Assembly: GCF_003611675.1 (NCBI RefSeq)
Contig: NZ_RAWA01000003.1
Coordinates: 21,584 to 85,583 of the forward strand
Source: Corallococcus sp. CA053C
Lineage (GTDB): Bacteria > Myxococcota > Myxococcia > Myxococcales > Myxococcaceae
Direction: 5' to 3'
DNA: 64,000 nt
Shown here: piece by piece, positions 56,220 to 64,000 of the stretch
How positions within the stretch are numbered: position 1 is the first letter of the stretch
Layout: every line of letters starts with the position of its first letter
The notes under the pieces: generated by a model
Databases searched by the model: none
The model's input: only the letters and a program-made list of their open reading frames with translations
Told to the model about the DNA's origin: nothing
Program-made: the position numbers and the translations under genes

Positions 56220-56538
56220 GACGTGCTCCTCTCCTCCGTCCCAAGCGCCTTGGGGGGACGGGCCCCTGACGCCAACGGTAGCCACGCCTCCGGCCCGGGA
56301 CGCGGGCCCTCGCCGCCGCCCTGCCCGCCTGCTTGGGCCTGCTGGAGGCTGCTTCAGCCTTGGGGGAGGGTGGGCCTGCTTCCTACCCGTTGAACTGTTG
56401 GCTGGTGGGCAGGGGGGCTTCCATCCACCCTGCCCCGCCGGGCAGACTTCTGTTCGCACTCAGGCCCTCACATTTCGAGAGGACCGACCGCCCCCGGGCG
56501 GGTGGTGCCGCGCCCCACCAACAAAGAGAAGACGATTC
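56220..56538 (+). promoter_or_regulatory. Upstream region and probable long 5' leader of the cold-shock gene
   Basis: 319 bp without a gene, divergent between the membrane protein and the cold-shock gene. Cold-shock genes often have long structured 5' leaders; here a run of C/G-rich inverted segments at 56320-56350 and an AAGAGAAGA purine tract 9 bp before the ATG are seen. No promoter could be fixed. Confidence 0.45.
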
Positions 56539-56742
56539 ATGGCTACCGGTACGGTGAAGTGGTTCAACGATGCGAAGGGCTTTGGCTTCATCACGCAGGA
56601 CGGCGGTGGTGAGGACGTGTTCTGCCACCACAGCGCCATCAACATGGATGGCTTCCGCACCCTGGCCGAGGGCCAGAAGGTGGAGTTCGAGGTGACGCGC
56701 GGCCCCAAGGGCCTCCAGGCCCAGAACGTCCGCGCCGCCTGA
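56539..56742 (+). CDS. cspA: Cold-shock domain protein
   Basis: 67 residues, the standard single-domain size. It has [19 protein letters not shown] with RNP1 (KGFGFIT) and an RNP2-like DVFCHHSA in place of the more usual VFVHFSA. It binds single-stranded nucleic acids as an RNA chaperone in the cytoplasm. The gene is monocistronic with its own terminator. Several paralogues are usual in myxobacteria, so cspA is a family label rather than an exact orthologue. Confidence 0.95.
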   Translation: MATGTVKWFNDAKGFGFITQDGGGEDVFCHHSAINMDGFRTLAEGQKVEFEVTRGPKGLQAQNVRAA

Positions 56743-56774
56743 TCACCCCTCCCGGGCTCCTGCCCTGGTCCCGG

Positions 56775-56816
56775 AAGCCCGGTCTCGCGTGCGCGCGACC
56801 GGGCTTCTTCATTTTT
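56775..56816 (+). terminator. Intrinsic terminator of the cold-shock gene
   Basis: Arms AAGCCCGGTC (56775-56784) and GACCGGGCTT (56797-56806) are perfect complements around a 12-nt loop and are followed by CTTCATTTTT. Confidence 0.85.
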
Positions 56817-56943
56817 ACAACCCGTCGAGAAGGGAAAACGCGCAATCCCTTTCAAACCTTCCAACCTCCCGAGATTACGAGGGGGGGCTGGTGAAAGTTC
56901 GAAAGACGTCTGTTAGGCTTTGTTCCGCGAGGGAGGGCGCACC

Positions 56944-57363
56944 ATGTTTGAAGTGACCAATGACGTGAGCCGCAAGACCATCACCGCCCGCATGAGCGGC
57001 TTCATGCGGCCGAATGAGATGAAGGAGTACGTGGCCGTCTATCGGAAGGCCACGGACAGCTACAACGGTGGGCGGCACCTGGTGCTGGCGGACATGCGGG
57101 GCCTGCGCCCGCTGGAGCCGGAATCAGCGAGCCTGTTCTCCGAGGTCATCAGCCACGGTCGAAAGAATGGCTGCGTGATGTGCGCCCACGTGTCGGACTC
57201 CACCATCGCGCGGCTGCAGACGGCCCGGGTGGCGTCGGAAGCGTCCCCCAACGACGACATCACGGTGGACTGCGTGTCGCTGGAGGAAGCGCAGAACCAG
57301 CTCGCCAAGGCGCGCTCGCGGCTGTCGCTCACCGGCGACGGGTACGCTTCCGCCGGTCGCTGA
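56944..57363 (+). CDS. STAS-like small protein
   Basis: 139 residues from the ATG after GAGGGAGGG; a GTG 24 bp upstream is possible. The pattern FEVTNDVSRKTITARMSGFM, MKEYVAVYRKATDS, RHLVLADMRGLRPLEPESAS fits the SpoIIAA/STAS-like fold seen in small myxobacterial proteins. It has no signal peptide. A conserved phosphorylatable Ser after the DMRGL turn is not clear. The role is unknown. It is convergent with the DUF2378 gene. Confidence 0.72.
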   Translation: MFEVTNDVSRKTITARMSGFMRPNEMKEYVAVYRKATDSYNGGRHLVLADMRGLRPLEPESASLFSEVISHGRKNGCVMCAHVSDSTIARLQTARVASEASPNDDITVDCVSLEEAQNQLAKARSRLSLTGDGYASAGR

Positions 57364-57394
57364 AGTCTCGCCCGCCGTCCGCGGGAAAAGGCTC

Positions 57395-57988
57395 TCAGGG
57401 AGCCCCGTCTCCGGTCCCAGGCCGGAGACGGGCACCCGGGCCCGGGTCAGTCCAAGACACCCGGTAGGTCACATCCGCCTCGGTAAAGGCATACACCTCC
57501 ACGCGAGGTTCCGCGGCACCAGTGGCGCGCAAGCCCGCCAGGAGTGCCCCCTGCGTGAAGGCCCGGATGAAACCTGCTTCATTCATCCACAGCTCCAGCG
57601 ACGAGGGTGACAGGTCCGTCATCCGTGTCTGTGTATAGTTGTTGCCCGAGCGGAACACCTGCTGGGCGCGCGCCACCCCGCGCCGGGGTCCCATGAGCTG
57701 CAGGACGCTGAAGAGGGCGCGTCCGAGCACCGTGGTCCGGTAGCCCTCCACCATGGACTCCCCCAGGCGCGCCAGGGCGACGTCGGCGGGGAGATCCGCG
57801 TGCAGCAGCCGCGCGGAGACATGCACGGCGGAGCACCAGGTGTCGAAGCTGTAGGCAGGCTGGAGCTTGCGGTCCAGGTCGACCCCCACCGTGCGCAGGC
57901 GCTCCCGGAGCACCGGGGTCATCCGCCCGGCGAGCGCCCGGACGAAGAGCCCTTCCAGGGTGTGCTCGAACACGAGCTTTTCGGGCAT
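57395..57988 (-). CDS. DUF2378 (TIGR02265) family protein
   Basis: 197 residues from the ATG of MPEKLVFEH. It matches the myxobacteria-specific paralogous family TIGR02265: LEGLFVRALAGRMTPVLRER, VGVDLDRKLQPAYSFDTW, LARLGESMVEGYRTTVLGRA, and the conserved FRSGNNYTQTRMTDLSP. Family members are of unknown function and occur in many copies per genome. No signal peptide. It is divergent by 45 bp from the gene at 58034. Confidence 0.88.
   Translation of the reverse strand: MPEKLVFEHTLEGLFVRALAGRMTPVLRERLRTVGVDLDRKLQPAYSFDTWCSAVHVSARLLHADLPADVALARLGESMVEGYRTTVLGRALFSVLQLMGPRRGVARAQQVFRSGNNYTQTRMTDLSPSSLELWMNEAGFIRAFTQGALLAGLRATGAAEPRVEVYAFTEADVTYRVSWTDPGPGARLRPGTGDGAP
57404..57432 (+). terminator. 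Hairpin between convergent genes
   Basis: Arms CCCGTCTCCGG and CCGGAGACGGG pair perfectly (11 bp) around a 7-nt loop, 40 bp after the STAS-like stop and inside the last codons of the DUF2378 gene. There is no T-run, so termination is plausible but unproven. Confidence 0.5.
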
Positions 57989-58033
57989 GCGGCTTAGTGT
58001 AGGCCGCCGGACGGACTTCACGCGAGGCACCCC

Positions 58034-58783
58034 ATGGGACTGCAACGGGAACTGGCCCTGCTGGCCATGCGCGCCACGCCGCTGCCGGGGCGCGACGACT
58101 TCCTCACCCGCGCGGGCGTGGCCACGCCGGTGCCCGCGGTGCCGGGCAGCCTGGGCGCGGTGGCGCGCGAGAGCTTCGACTCCTTCAAGCTGAAGCACCC
58201 CTTCGACCTGGTGGTCGTCTTCACGGTGGGGGACTTCCCGCAGGGCTCCGGGTGCTCGGCGTACTTCGACCCGGAGAGCCCCTGGTACAACGTCTTCTAC
58301 GGGGCCTACGGCATCCGCTCCCACAAGCAGGACGGGGGCGCGTGGGGCTTCACGTCCCGGGGCCACCCGGACGTGGACGAGGTGCTCCAGGTGGTCCGGC
58401 TGGACTACGACTTCCTCACCGCGGGGGAGCTGGGCTGTCCGCCGGCGCGGATGTGCTTCCGGCCCCTGGCGGTGGAGGTGGCGCGCGAGGGGGACTGGCA
58501 CACCGCGGACGTCACCTGCCTGGTCCCCAGCGGGCTGCACCGGCTGGAGGAGGCGAAGGCGCCGGACCTCACCTACTACACCGTCTTCGGCGTGCCGGAC
58601 GCGCGCCACCTGCCCCCCGGCCGCGCGAGCTACGAGCCCGTGCGCATGCGCGGCCACGTGGCCTGGAAGCCCGTGGGGGAGCGGCTGACGCTGGCGTGGG
58701 GCGGCCTCTTCCCGGACACGCCGGAGGGCCAGGCGCTGCGCCAGCGCGTGCGGGCCGCGCAGGCCCCGCTGTACCTGCGCTGA
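58034..58783 (+). CDS. Conserved hypothetical protein
   Basis: 249 residues, not recognised. No signal peptide or membrane segment. Distinct stretches are DSFKLKHPFDLVVVFTVGDF, YFDPESPWYNVFYGAYGIRS, KQDGGAWGFTSRGHPDVDEV and YTVFGVPDARHLPPGRASYE; the Trp/Tyr-rich middle suggests a compact globular enzyme or binding protein. Its context (a lone gene divergent from DUF2378) gives no clue. Confidence 0.75.
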   Translation: MGLQRELALLAMRATPLPGRDDFLTRAGVATPVPAVPGSLGAVARESFDSFKLKHPFDLVVVFTVGDFPQGSGCSAYFDPESPWYNVFYGAYGIRSHKQDGGAWGFTSRGHPDVDEVLQVVRLDYDFLTAGELGCPPARMCFRPLAVEVAREGDWHTADVTCLVPSGLHRLEEAKAPDLTYYTVFGVPDARHLPPGRASYEPVRMRGHVAWKPVGERLTLAWGGLFPDTPEGQALRQRVRAAQAPLYLR

Positions 58784-58800
58784 GGGCCTTCAAGGACAGC

Positions 58801-58832
58801 AGGGGCGCGAAGGGAGGTCCCCTCGCGCCCCT
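58801..58832. terminator. Bidirectional hairpin terminator between convergent genes
   Basis: Arms AGGGGCGCGA and TCGCGCCCCT are perfect complements (10 bp), with GGGA/TCCC pairing inside, located between the hypothetical gene and the RND pump gene. There is no long T-run on either side. Confidence 0.6.
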
Positions 58833-58856
58833 GGCTCAACAGAACGGTGACGCGGC

Positions 58857-61800
58857 TCAGGCCGCGCGGTCGGGCGCCACGTGCACGTCCACGGGCGTCG
58901 TGGCGTGCGTGCCCGGCGTCTTGGGCTTCTTGCGGCCGAAGGACAGCTTCTCCATGCCCGCGAACACCACCGGCACCACCAGCAGGGTGAGGAAGGTGGA
59001 GGTGATGACGCCGCCGATGACGGCGATGGCCATGGGGGCGCGGAACTCGGAGCCGGTGCCCGTGCCCACGGCGGTGGGCACCATGCCGATGGCCATCGCG
59101 GCGCTCGTCATGAGGATGGGGCGCAGGCGGCGGGGGCCGGCCTTGAGCAGGGCCTCGTCCACGGTGTCGCCTTCGCGCAGGTGGTGCAGGGCGCCGTCGA
59201 TGAGGAGGATGGCGTTCTTGGTGACGAGCCCCATCAGCAGGATGACGCCAATCATCGCGCCCAGGCTGAGGTGGTAGTTGGTGACGACGAGTCCCAGCAG
59301 CGCGCCCACGAGCGCCAGCGGCAGCGACACCATGATGGTGAAGGGGTGCTTGAAGGACTCGAACTGGCTGGCGAGCACCATGTAGATGAAGACGAAGGCC
59401 AGGCCGAAGGCGGCACCGAACGCGTCGTTCTGCTCATCCAGGCTCTTGATCTGCCCGTCGTAGACGATGGCGTAGCCCGGAGGCAGGGGCTTGGCGGAGA
59501 TGGCGGCCTTGAGCTTCGTGGCCACGTCGCCCAGCGCGGCGCCCTTGGCCAGCTGCGACACGACGGCCACCTGGCGCTCGCGGTTCTCGTGCTCGATGAC
59601 GCTGGGGCCATCCTTGAGCGACACGTTCGCCACGTCCGTCACCTGCCGCAGCCCCTTGGGGGTGGAGATCATCAGCTGACGCACGCGCTCCGGGTTGGCG
59701 CGGTCGCGCTCCTGGAGCCGCACGCGGATGTCCGTCTCGTCGGTGCCCTCGCGCAGCTTGGCGGACACGTCACCGTCGATGGCGAGCCGCAGCTGCGTGG
59801 CGAGCGCCGCCGCGGACAGGTCCACGTCCGTGGAGCGCGCCCGGTCAATCTGCACCTGGAGCTCCGGCTTGGCCGGGTTGGAGTCCACGCGCACATCGGA
59901 CGTGCCCAGGCCGCGCAGGATGCCGGCGACGCGCTCGGCCTCCTCGTTGACCTTCTTCAGGTCGGGGCCCACCACGCGGACCATGATGGGGTACCAGTCG
60001 CCCAGGCCTTCGATGGACGGCGGGTCCGACAGGGTGATGGCGGTGGACACCAGGTTGGGCACGAGCAGCGCGCGGGCCTCTTCCTTGATGACCGGGATGC
60101 TCTTCTTGCGCGCGTCCTTGGCCACGGTGAGCACGCGCATGCGCGCCTTGTAGACGTCTCCGTTGGGACCGACGGTGGTGTAGATGTCGGTGACCTCCGG
60201 AATCTGTTTGATCAGCTTCTCCGCCTCCGCGGCGCGCTCCGTGGTCTGCGCGAGGCTGGCGGAGTCGGGCAGCTGCAATTCGACGATGAGCTGCGAGCGG
60301 TCCTCCGGGCTCATGAACTCCGCGCCCAGCGTGCTGGCGGCGCCGAACGACAGCACCAGCGCCAGCAGGGTGAGCCCCGCGGTGGTCCACTTGTGGCGCA
60401 GCACCCAGCCGAGGATGCGCGCGTAGGTGTTCTCCGTGCCCTCCAGGAACCGGCGCAGCGCGCGGAACACGGCGGCCTCGTGGTGCACCTCGCCCGGCTT
60501 GCGCGCCTTGGCGAAGCGCGCGGACAGCATGGGGTCCAGGGTGAAGGAGATGAACAGCGAGATGACCACGGCCACGGAGATGGTGATGCCGAACTGCTTG
60601 AAGAACTGGCCCACGATGCCGGGCATGAACGCCACCGGGATGAACACCGCCACCAGGGACAGCGTGGTCGCGAGCACCGCGAGGCCCACGTCCCGGGTGC
60701 CGTTGGACGCGGCGCTCATGGGGTCCTCGCCCTGCTCCAGCCGGTGGGTGATGGCCTCACGCACCACCACCGCGTCGTCGATGAGCAGACCGATGGCCAG
60801 CGACAGCGACAGGAGCGTCATCTGGTTGAGCGAGTAGCCCAGCACGTACATCACGAAGAACGTGCCGATGACGGACGTGGGCAGCGCGAGCGCGGAGATG
60901 AACGTGCCGCGCGGATCCAGCAGGAACATCAGGATGATGAGCACCGCCATCAGGCCGCCGAAGATGATGGCGATCCACACCTCGTGGGTGTTGGCGCGGA
61001 TGAGCTCCGACTGGTCGATGAGCAGCGTGGCCTGGAAGCCCTGCCCCACCACCGGCCCCATCTGCGCGAGCGTCTTCTTCGCCCCGTCGCTGACGGCCAC
61101 CGTGTTGGAGCCCGGCTGCTTCACGATTTCGAGCACCACGGCGTCGCGGGCGTTGAGGCGCGCGGTGGTGCGGCGCTCGGCGACGCTGTCCGTCACCGTG
61201 GCGATCTCCTCCAGGCGCACCTGCGCGCCCGTGGCGCTGCGCGCGACGGGCAGCATCCGCAGGTCGTCCACGCTGGTGAACTCGCCCATGGAGCGCACCG
61301 TCAGCTCGTTGGGCCCCAGCTGGAGGCGGCCCGCGGGCAGGTTGAGGTTCTCCGTGCCGATGCGCTGGGCCACCTGCGCGGGCGTGACGCCCACGGCGCG
61401 GGCCTTGTCCAGGTCCAGGTCCACGTGGATTTCGCGCGTGTCGCCGCCGGTGATGCGCACCTCTGCCACGCCGGCGATCTGCGCGAGCGCGGGCTTGATG
61501 CGGTCATCCAGGAGCTTGCGCAGCGCCTGGGACTGCATGTCCGCGGAGACGGCGTAGGTGAGGATGGGCGTGGCGGACAGGTCCACGCGGCTGACGATGG
61601 GGGCCTCCGCGTCGGTGGGCAGCTTGTTGACGGCCTGCCCCACCTTGTCGCGCACGTCCTGCACGGCGGTGTCCAGGCTGGTGCCCAGGGTGAAGGACAC
61701 GATGACGGTGCCCACGTTCTCACGACTGAAGGAGTGGATCTTGTCCACGCCGCTGATGCCGGCGACCGCGTCCTCCAGGGGCTTGATGACCTGGGTCTCG

Positions 61801-61976
61801 ATTTCGCCCGGGCCCGCGCCCTTGTAGAGGGTGTTGACCACCACCACGGGGAAGCTGACGTCCGGGTAGAGGTCCGTGCCCAGGCGCTTGAGGCCCATCA
61901 GCCCCAGCACCACGAGCAACAGGGACAGCATGGCCGTGAACACCGGCCGACGGATGGAAACATCACTGAGAATCAT
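58857..61976 (-). CDS. RND efflux transporter, inner-membrane permease
   Basis: 1039 residues, the standard length. It has the AcrB/MexB architecture: a first TM ([18 protein letters not shown]), two large periplasmic loops and 12 TM segments. The proton-relay Asp pair in TM4 is [19 protein letters not shown], and the second-half counterpart includes [20 protein letters not shown]. It uses the proton gradient to expel hydrophobic or amphiphilic compounds, with the adaptor encoded 53 bp upstream and an outer-membrane channel that is not encoded here. Substrates are unknown. Confidence 0.94.
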   Translation of the reverse strand: MILSDVSIRRPVFTAMLSLLLVVLGLMGLKRLGTDLYPDVSFPVVVVNTLYKGAGPGEIETQVIKPLEDAVAGISGVDKIHSFSRENVGTVIVSFTLGTSLDTAVQDVRDKVGQAVNKLPTDAEAPIVSRVDLSATPILTYAVSADMQSQALRKLLDDRIKPALAQIAGVAEVRITGGDTREIHVDLDLDKARAVGVTPAQVAQRIGTENLNLPAGRLQLGPNELTVRSMGEFTSVDDLRMLPVARSATGAQVRLEEIATVTDSVAERRTTARLNARDAVVLEIVKQPGSNTVAVSDGAKKTLAQMGPVVGQGFQATLLIDQSELIRANTHEVWIAIIFGGLMAVLIILMFLLDPRGTFISALALPTSVIGTFFVMYVLGYSLNQMTLLSLSLAIGLLIDDAVVVREAITHRLEQGEDPMSAASNGTRDVGLAVLATTLSLVAVFIPVAFMPGIVGQFFKQFGITISVAVVISLFISFTLDPMLSARFAKARKPGEVHHEAAVFRALRRFLEGTENTYARILGWVLRHKWTTAGLTLLALVLSFGAASTLGAEFMSPEDRSQLIVELQLPDSASLAQTTERAAEAEKLIKQIPEVTDIYTTVGPNGDVYKARMRVLTVAKDARKKSIPVIKEEARALLVPNLVSTAITLSDPPSIEGLGDWYPIMVRVVGPDLKKVNEEAERVAGILRGLGTSDVRVDSNPAKPELQVQIDRARSTDVDLSAAALATQLRLAIDGDVSAKLREGTDETDIRVRLQERDRANPERVRQLMISTPKGLRQVTDVANVSLKDGPSVIEHENRERQVAVVSQLAKGAALGDVATKLKAAISAKPLPPGYAIVYDGQIKSLDEQNDAFGAAFGLAFVFIYMVLASQFESFKHPFTIMVSLPLALVGALLGLVVTNYHLSLGAMIGVILLMGLVTKNAILLIDGALHHLREGDTVDEALLKAGPRRLRPILMTSAAMAIGMVPTAVGTGTGSEFRAPMAIAVIGGVITSTFLTLLVVPVVFAGMEKLSFGRKKPKTPGTHATTPVDVHVAPDRAA

Positions 61977-62029
61977 GAAGGGCTCACGTCACCGCGCGCA
62001 GGGCCGCGGCGAAAAGGGGCGGCGGCGGG

Positions 62030-63139
62030 CTACTTCACGGAGACGCGGCTGCCGGGGGACATGGCGGGCGTGGGATAGTCCACGACCTGCTGGAGGGCGG
62101 ACGGGGCCAGCACCACCACCTCGCGGTCGCGGCGCTCCAGCACCTGCACGTCCACGCGCTGCAGCGCGCCGCCGTTGACGACGAGCACGTGGTCCCCGTT
62201 GGAGGAGGACAGCGCCGTGGTGGGGAGCACCTGGGCGTCCTTCATGTCGCCCAGCTTCAGCATCGCGCGCGCCAGCGTGTGGGCCACGAAGCGGCCGTCC
62301 GCGTTGGGCACCGAAATCTCCACCGGCACGCGGCGGGTGGTGGGGTCCGCGGAGGGCAGGATGGTGCGCACCACCGCTTCATCCGTGGACGCGCCGCCGC
62401 CCAGCGACACCACGCGCACCTTGGCGCCCGGCTTGAGCAGCGCGCGCGCGGACTCCGCCACCGTGGTGCGGAAGACGAGCGTGTCCAGCTGCTCCAGCGT
62501 GAAGAGCGGCGTGCCCGGGGCCACCGTGGCGCCCGTCTGGTCCGGGGACTCGATGAGGGTGCCGTTGAAGGGCGCCTTCAGGTCGTGCCGGCGGCGCGAC
62601 GCGCGCGCCTGGGACAGCTGCGCCTTGGTGGCCAGCACCTGCGCCTGGGCCTGCGCGGCGCTCGCGGTGGAGCTGCGGTGCTGCAACTCGCTGATGCCGC
62701 CGCCCGCGCTGAGCTTCTCGTTGCGCTCGGCGGCGTCCTTCGCGATGGAGGCGGCGGCCTCCGCGGCGGCGACCGCGGCCTCGGCGCCGGCCACCTGCGC
62801 GTCCACGATTTCGGAGTTGAGCTGGGCGAGCACGTCGCCCTTCTTCACGGCCTGCCCCTTCTGGATGCGCACCGCCTCCAGGCGGCCGCCCACCTCGAAG
62901 CCCACCTGGAGGCCCTGGGCGGGGAACAGCGTGCCGGTGACCTCCTCGGAGGCGGAGGCCTGTTCGGTGCGGGCGGAGACGACCTTCACGGCCGGCGCGG
63001 CCTTGTCGGCGGCGGCCTTGTCGGCGGTGGGGGGCGGAGCGGACGCGTTCGCCTTGTCGCAGGCGGTGAGTGCGAGCGCTGCGGCCACGCCCACGGCGGC
63101 GAAGGCGCGGGAGGCGGTGGGCTTCGTGGACGTTTTCAC
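62030..63139 (-). CDS. RND periplasmic adaptor (membrane fusion) lipoprotein
   Basis: 369 residues from a GTG that overlaps the TetR stop (GTGA), preceded by GAGGA. Signal peptide with lipobox ALTACDK. Lipoyl/barrel-sandwich halves flank a coiled coil rich in Ala (AGAEAAVAAAEAAASIAKDA), followed by beta-barrel segments (APFNGTLIESPDQTGATVAP, ALLKPGAKVRVVSL). It bridges the pump to an outer-membrane channel. Transcribed as TetR-adaptor-pump. Confidence 0.93.
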   Translation of the reverse strand: MKTSTKPTASRAFAAVGVAAALALTACDKANASAPPPTADKAAADKAAPAVKVVSARTEQASASEEVTGTLFPAQGLQVGFEVGGRLEAVRIQKGQAVKKGDVLAQLNSEIVDAQVAGAEAAVAAAEAAASIAKDAAERNEKLSAGGGISELQHRSSTASAAQAQAQVLATKAQLSQARASRRRHDLKAPFNGTLIESPDQTGATVAPGTPLFTLEQLDTLVFRTTVAESARALLKPGAKVRVVSLGGGASTDEAVVRTILPSADPTTRRVPVEISVPNADGRFVAHTLARAMLKLGDMKDAQVLPTTALSSSNGDHVLVVNGGALQRVDVQVLERRDREVVVLAPSALQQVVDYPTPAMSPGSRVSVK

Positions 63140-63915
63140 GGGCGTTTCCTCGGAGGACGGTGCGGGTTGGCCGCGCGGGCGTGACGCCGGCGCGTGGAAG
63201 GAGCAGGAGGCGTGCGGGCGGAGACGGCGGCAGGGCCCGCCATGAAAATGGGCGCGGGCAGGGGCTGCCGGGGCGCGGTGCCTTCGTGCATCAGGCGCTG
63301 GAGGCTGGAGGCCCAGGTGGCCAGGTCCGGCTTCTGGGTGAGGCGACCCATCTGTCGGGCCAGCAGCAGGTACGTGCCCACGACGAAGGAGCCGAAGAGG
63401 CGCGGATCCACGTCCGACGCCTCCGCCCCGCAGCCCCACAGGTGGCCGTACTCGCGGGCGATGCGGTCGACCTCGCGGTCCACCAGGTCCCACATGACGG
63501 ACTCGAAGGAGGTGCCCTGGCAGCCGACGATGAGCGCGGTGAGGACCTCGCGGCTGGACCACATGAGCTCCAGCATCTCCAGGTCCTGCTCCGCCTCCAT
63601 CCGCAGGAAGTCCTGGTAGCGCTCCGTGCGCGCGGCCACGTCCGCGGGGCCCGGGGGGCCGTGCTGCGCGTGGAAGCGCTCCAGGCACTCCCCGCGCTTC
63701 TGGCTCACCCGCTCCAGCTCTCCCAGGAAGGCCTTCACGAGGCTCCCGAAGAGGGCCTCCTTGGAGGGGAAGTGCAGGTAGAAGGCGCCCTTGGACAGCC
63801 CGCTGGCGGCGGTGATGTCCCCGATGCGCGCGCCCTTCAGCCCCTTGCGCGCGAACTCCGCGCGCGCCGCTCCGATGAGCGCGTTCCGGGCCTTCGGGTC
63901 TGCGGGGCGGGACAT
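63136..63915 (-). CDS. TetR-family transcriptional regulator
   Basis: 259 residues. The N-terminal helix-turn-helix is typical: ALIGAARAEFARKGLKGARI then GDITAASGLSKGAFYLHF. The C-terminal helical part would bind an inducer, perhaps a pump substrate. The last ~45 residues (RTPPAPSTRRRHARAANPHR) are a basic, Pro-rich tail beyond the usual length. It is first in the operon and should repress it from the two palindromes just upstream. Confidence 0.93.
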   Translation of the reverse strand: MSRPADPKARNALIGAARAEFARKGLKGARIGDITAASGLSKGAFYLHFPSKEALFGSLVKAFLGELERVSQKRGECLERFHAQHGPPGPADVAARTERYQDFLRMEAEQDLEMLELMWSSREVLTALIVGCQGTSFESVMWDLVDREVDRIAREYGHLWGCGAEASDVDPRLFGSFVVGTYLLLARQMGRLTQKPDLATWASSLQRLMHEGTAPRQPLPAPIFMAGPAAVSARTPPAPSTRRRHARAANPHRPPRKRP

Positions 63916-63925
63916 GACGGGCGCA

Positions 63926-63980
63926 TTCCTAACCCGCCGGTCAGAAATAAAACAGTCGTTCCTGAACGCCGGGTCAGGAA
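63926..63980. promoter_or_regulatory. Two 22-bp palindromes, probable TetR operators
   Basis: Site 1 (63926-63947) has arms TTCCTAA and TCAGAAA; site 2 (63959-63980) has arms TTCCTGA and TCAGGAA, a perfect inverted pair. Both have 8-bp spacers and their centres are 33 bp apart, about three helical turns. They lie 11-65 bp upstream of the TetR start, fitting autorepression of the efflux operon. Confidence 0.65.
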
Positions 63981-64000
63981 TCCGGGGGGCGTGTCGGCGG

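Noticed and set aside
58881..62078. Plus-strand frame of over 1000 codons opposite the RND pump
   Set aside because: The minus strand is a full-length RND permease with conserved motifs; the other frame is His/Gly/Arg/Val-rich shadow sequence.

Overview
High-GC DNA with several lineage-specific families points to a myxobacterium of the Myxococcaceae (Corallococcus, Myxococcus or a relative). These families are a DUF2378/TIGR02265 protein, a SitA/SitI toxin-immunity pair, DUF5985 membrane proteins, a Ser/Thr kinase, many GAF/PAS histidine kinases and single-domain response regulators. Nothing here identifies the species.

Layout. 1-7747: end of a sensor kinase, a multiheme c-type cytochrome lipoprotein, then a FIST sensor, triple-receiver hybrid kinase and single-domain receiver packed as one signalling operon. 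7986-11073: tryptophan 2,3-dioxygenase, kynureninase and O/N-methyltransferase with overlapping stop/start codons, followed by an alpha/beta hydrolase-like protein. 12074-17270: LuxR-type regulator, CheR-PAS protein overlapping a histidine kinase, a frameshifted small gene and a second receiver. 17295-20782: ABC1-family kinase and a multidomain Ser/Thr kinase. 21276-31846: a competition/defence region with a SitA-type lipoprotein toxin (CdiA-like C-terminus), its SitI3-like immunity gene, a worn 34-repeat CRISPR array, and type I-C genes cas7, cas8c, cas5c and cas3. No cas4, cas1 or cas2 is present in the window. 32058-43318: aldehyde dehydrogenase plus DUF779, a large GAF/PAS kinase, aldo/keto reductase, a regulator with two DUF5985 proteins, a KaiC-like ATPase with a receiver, and a short-chain fatty acid transporter. 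43410-52780: mostly exported proteins (DUF4397 lipoprotein, tetraheme lipoprotein, Vgb-like propeller, PstS-like binding protein, propeller lipoprotein). 53079-58783: membrane pyrophosphatase, cold-shock protein and small conserved proteins. 58857-63980: TetR regulator, adaptor and RND pump with two matching palindromes upstream.

The most unusual stretch is the CRISPR locus. Its repeats come in 32-, 37- and 44-nt versions that differ by tandem gains within the hairpin stem. Several repeats are truncated while their spacers stay full length. One repeat is split by a 250-bp non-coding insert with long imperfect terminal inverted repeats and a 6-bp direct duplication, as expected of a MITE. With the adaptation genes missing and nicked repeats common, this looks like an array that no longer grows beside effector genes that are still intact.

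The tryptophan-catabolism trio also stands out: translational coupling of a kynurenine-pathway start to a methyltransferase suggests a small methylated anthranilate- or kynurenine-type product.
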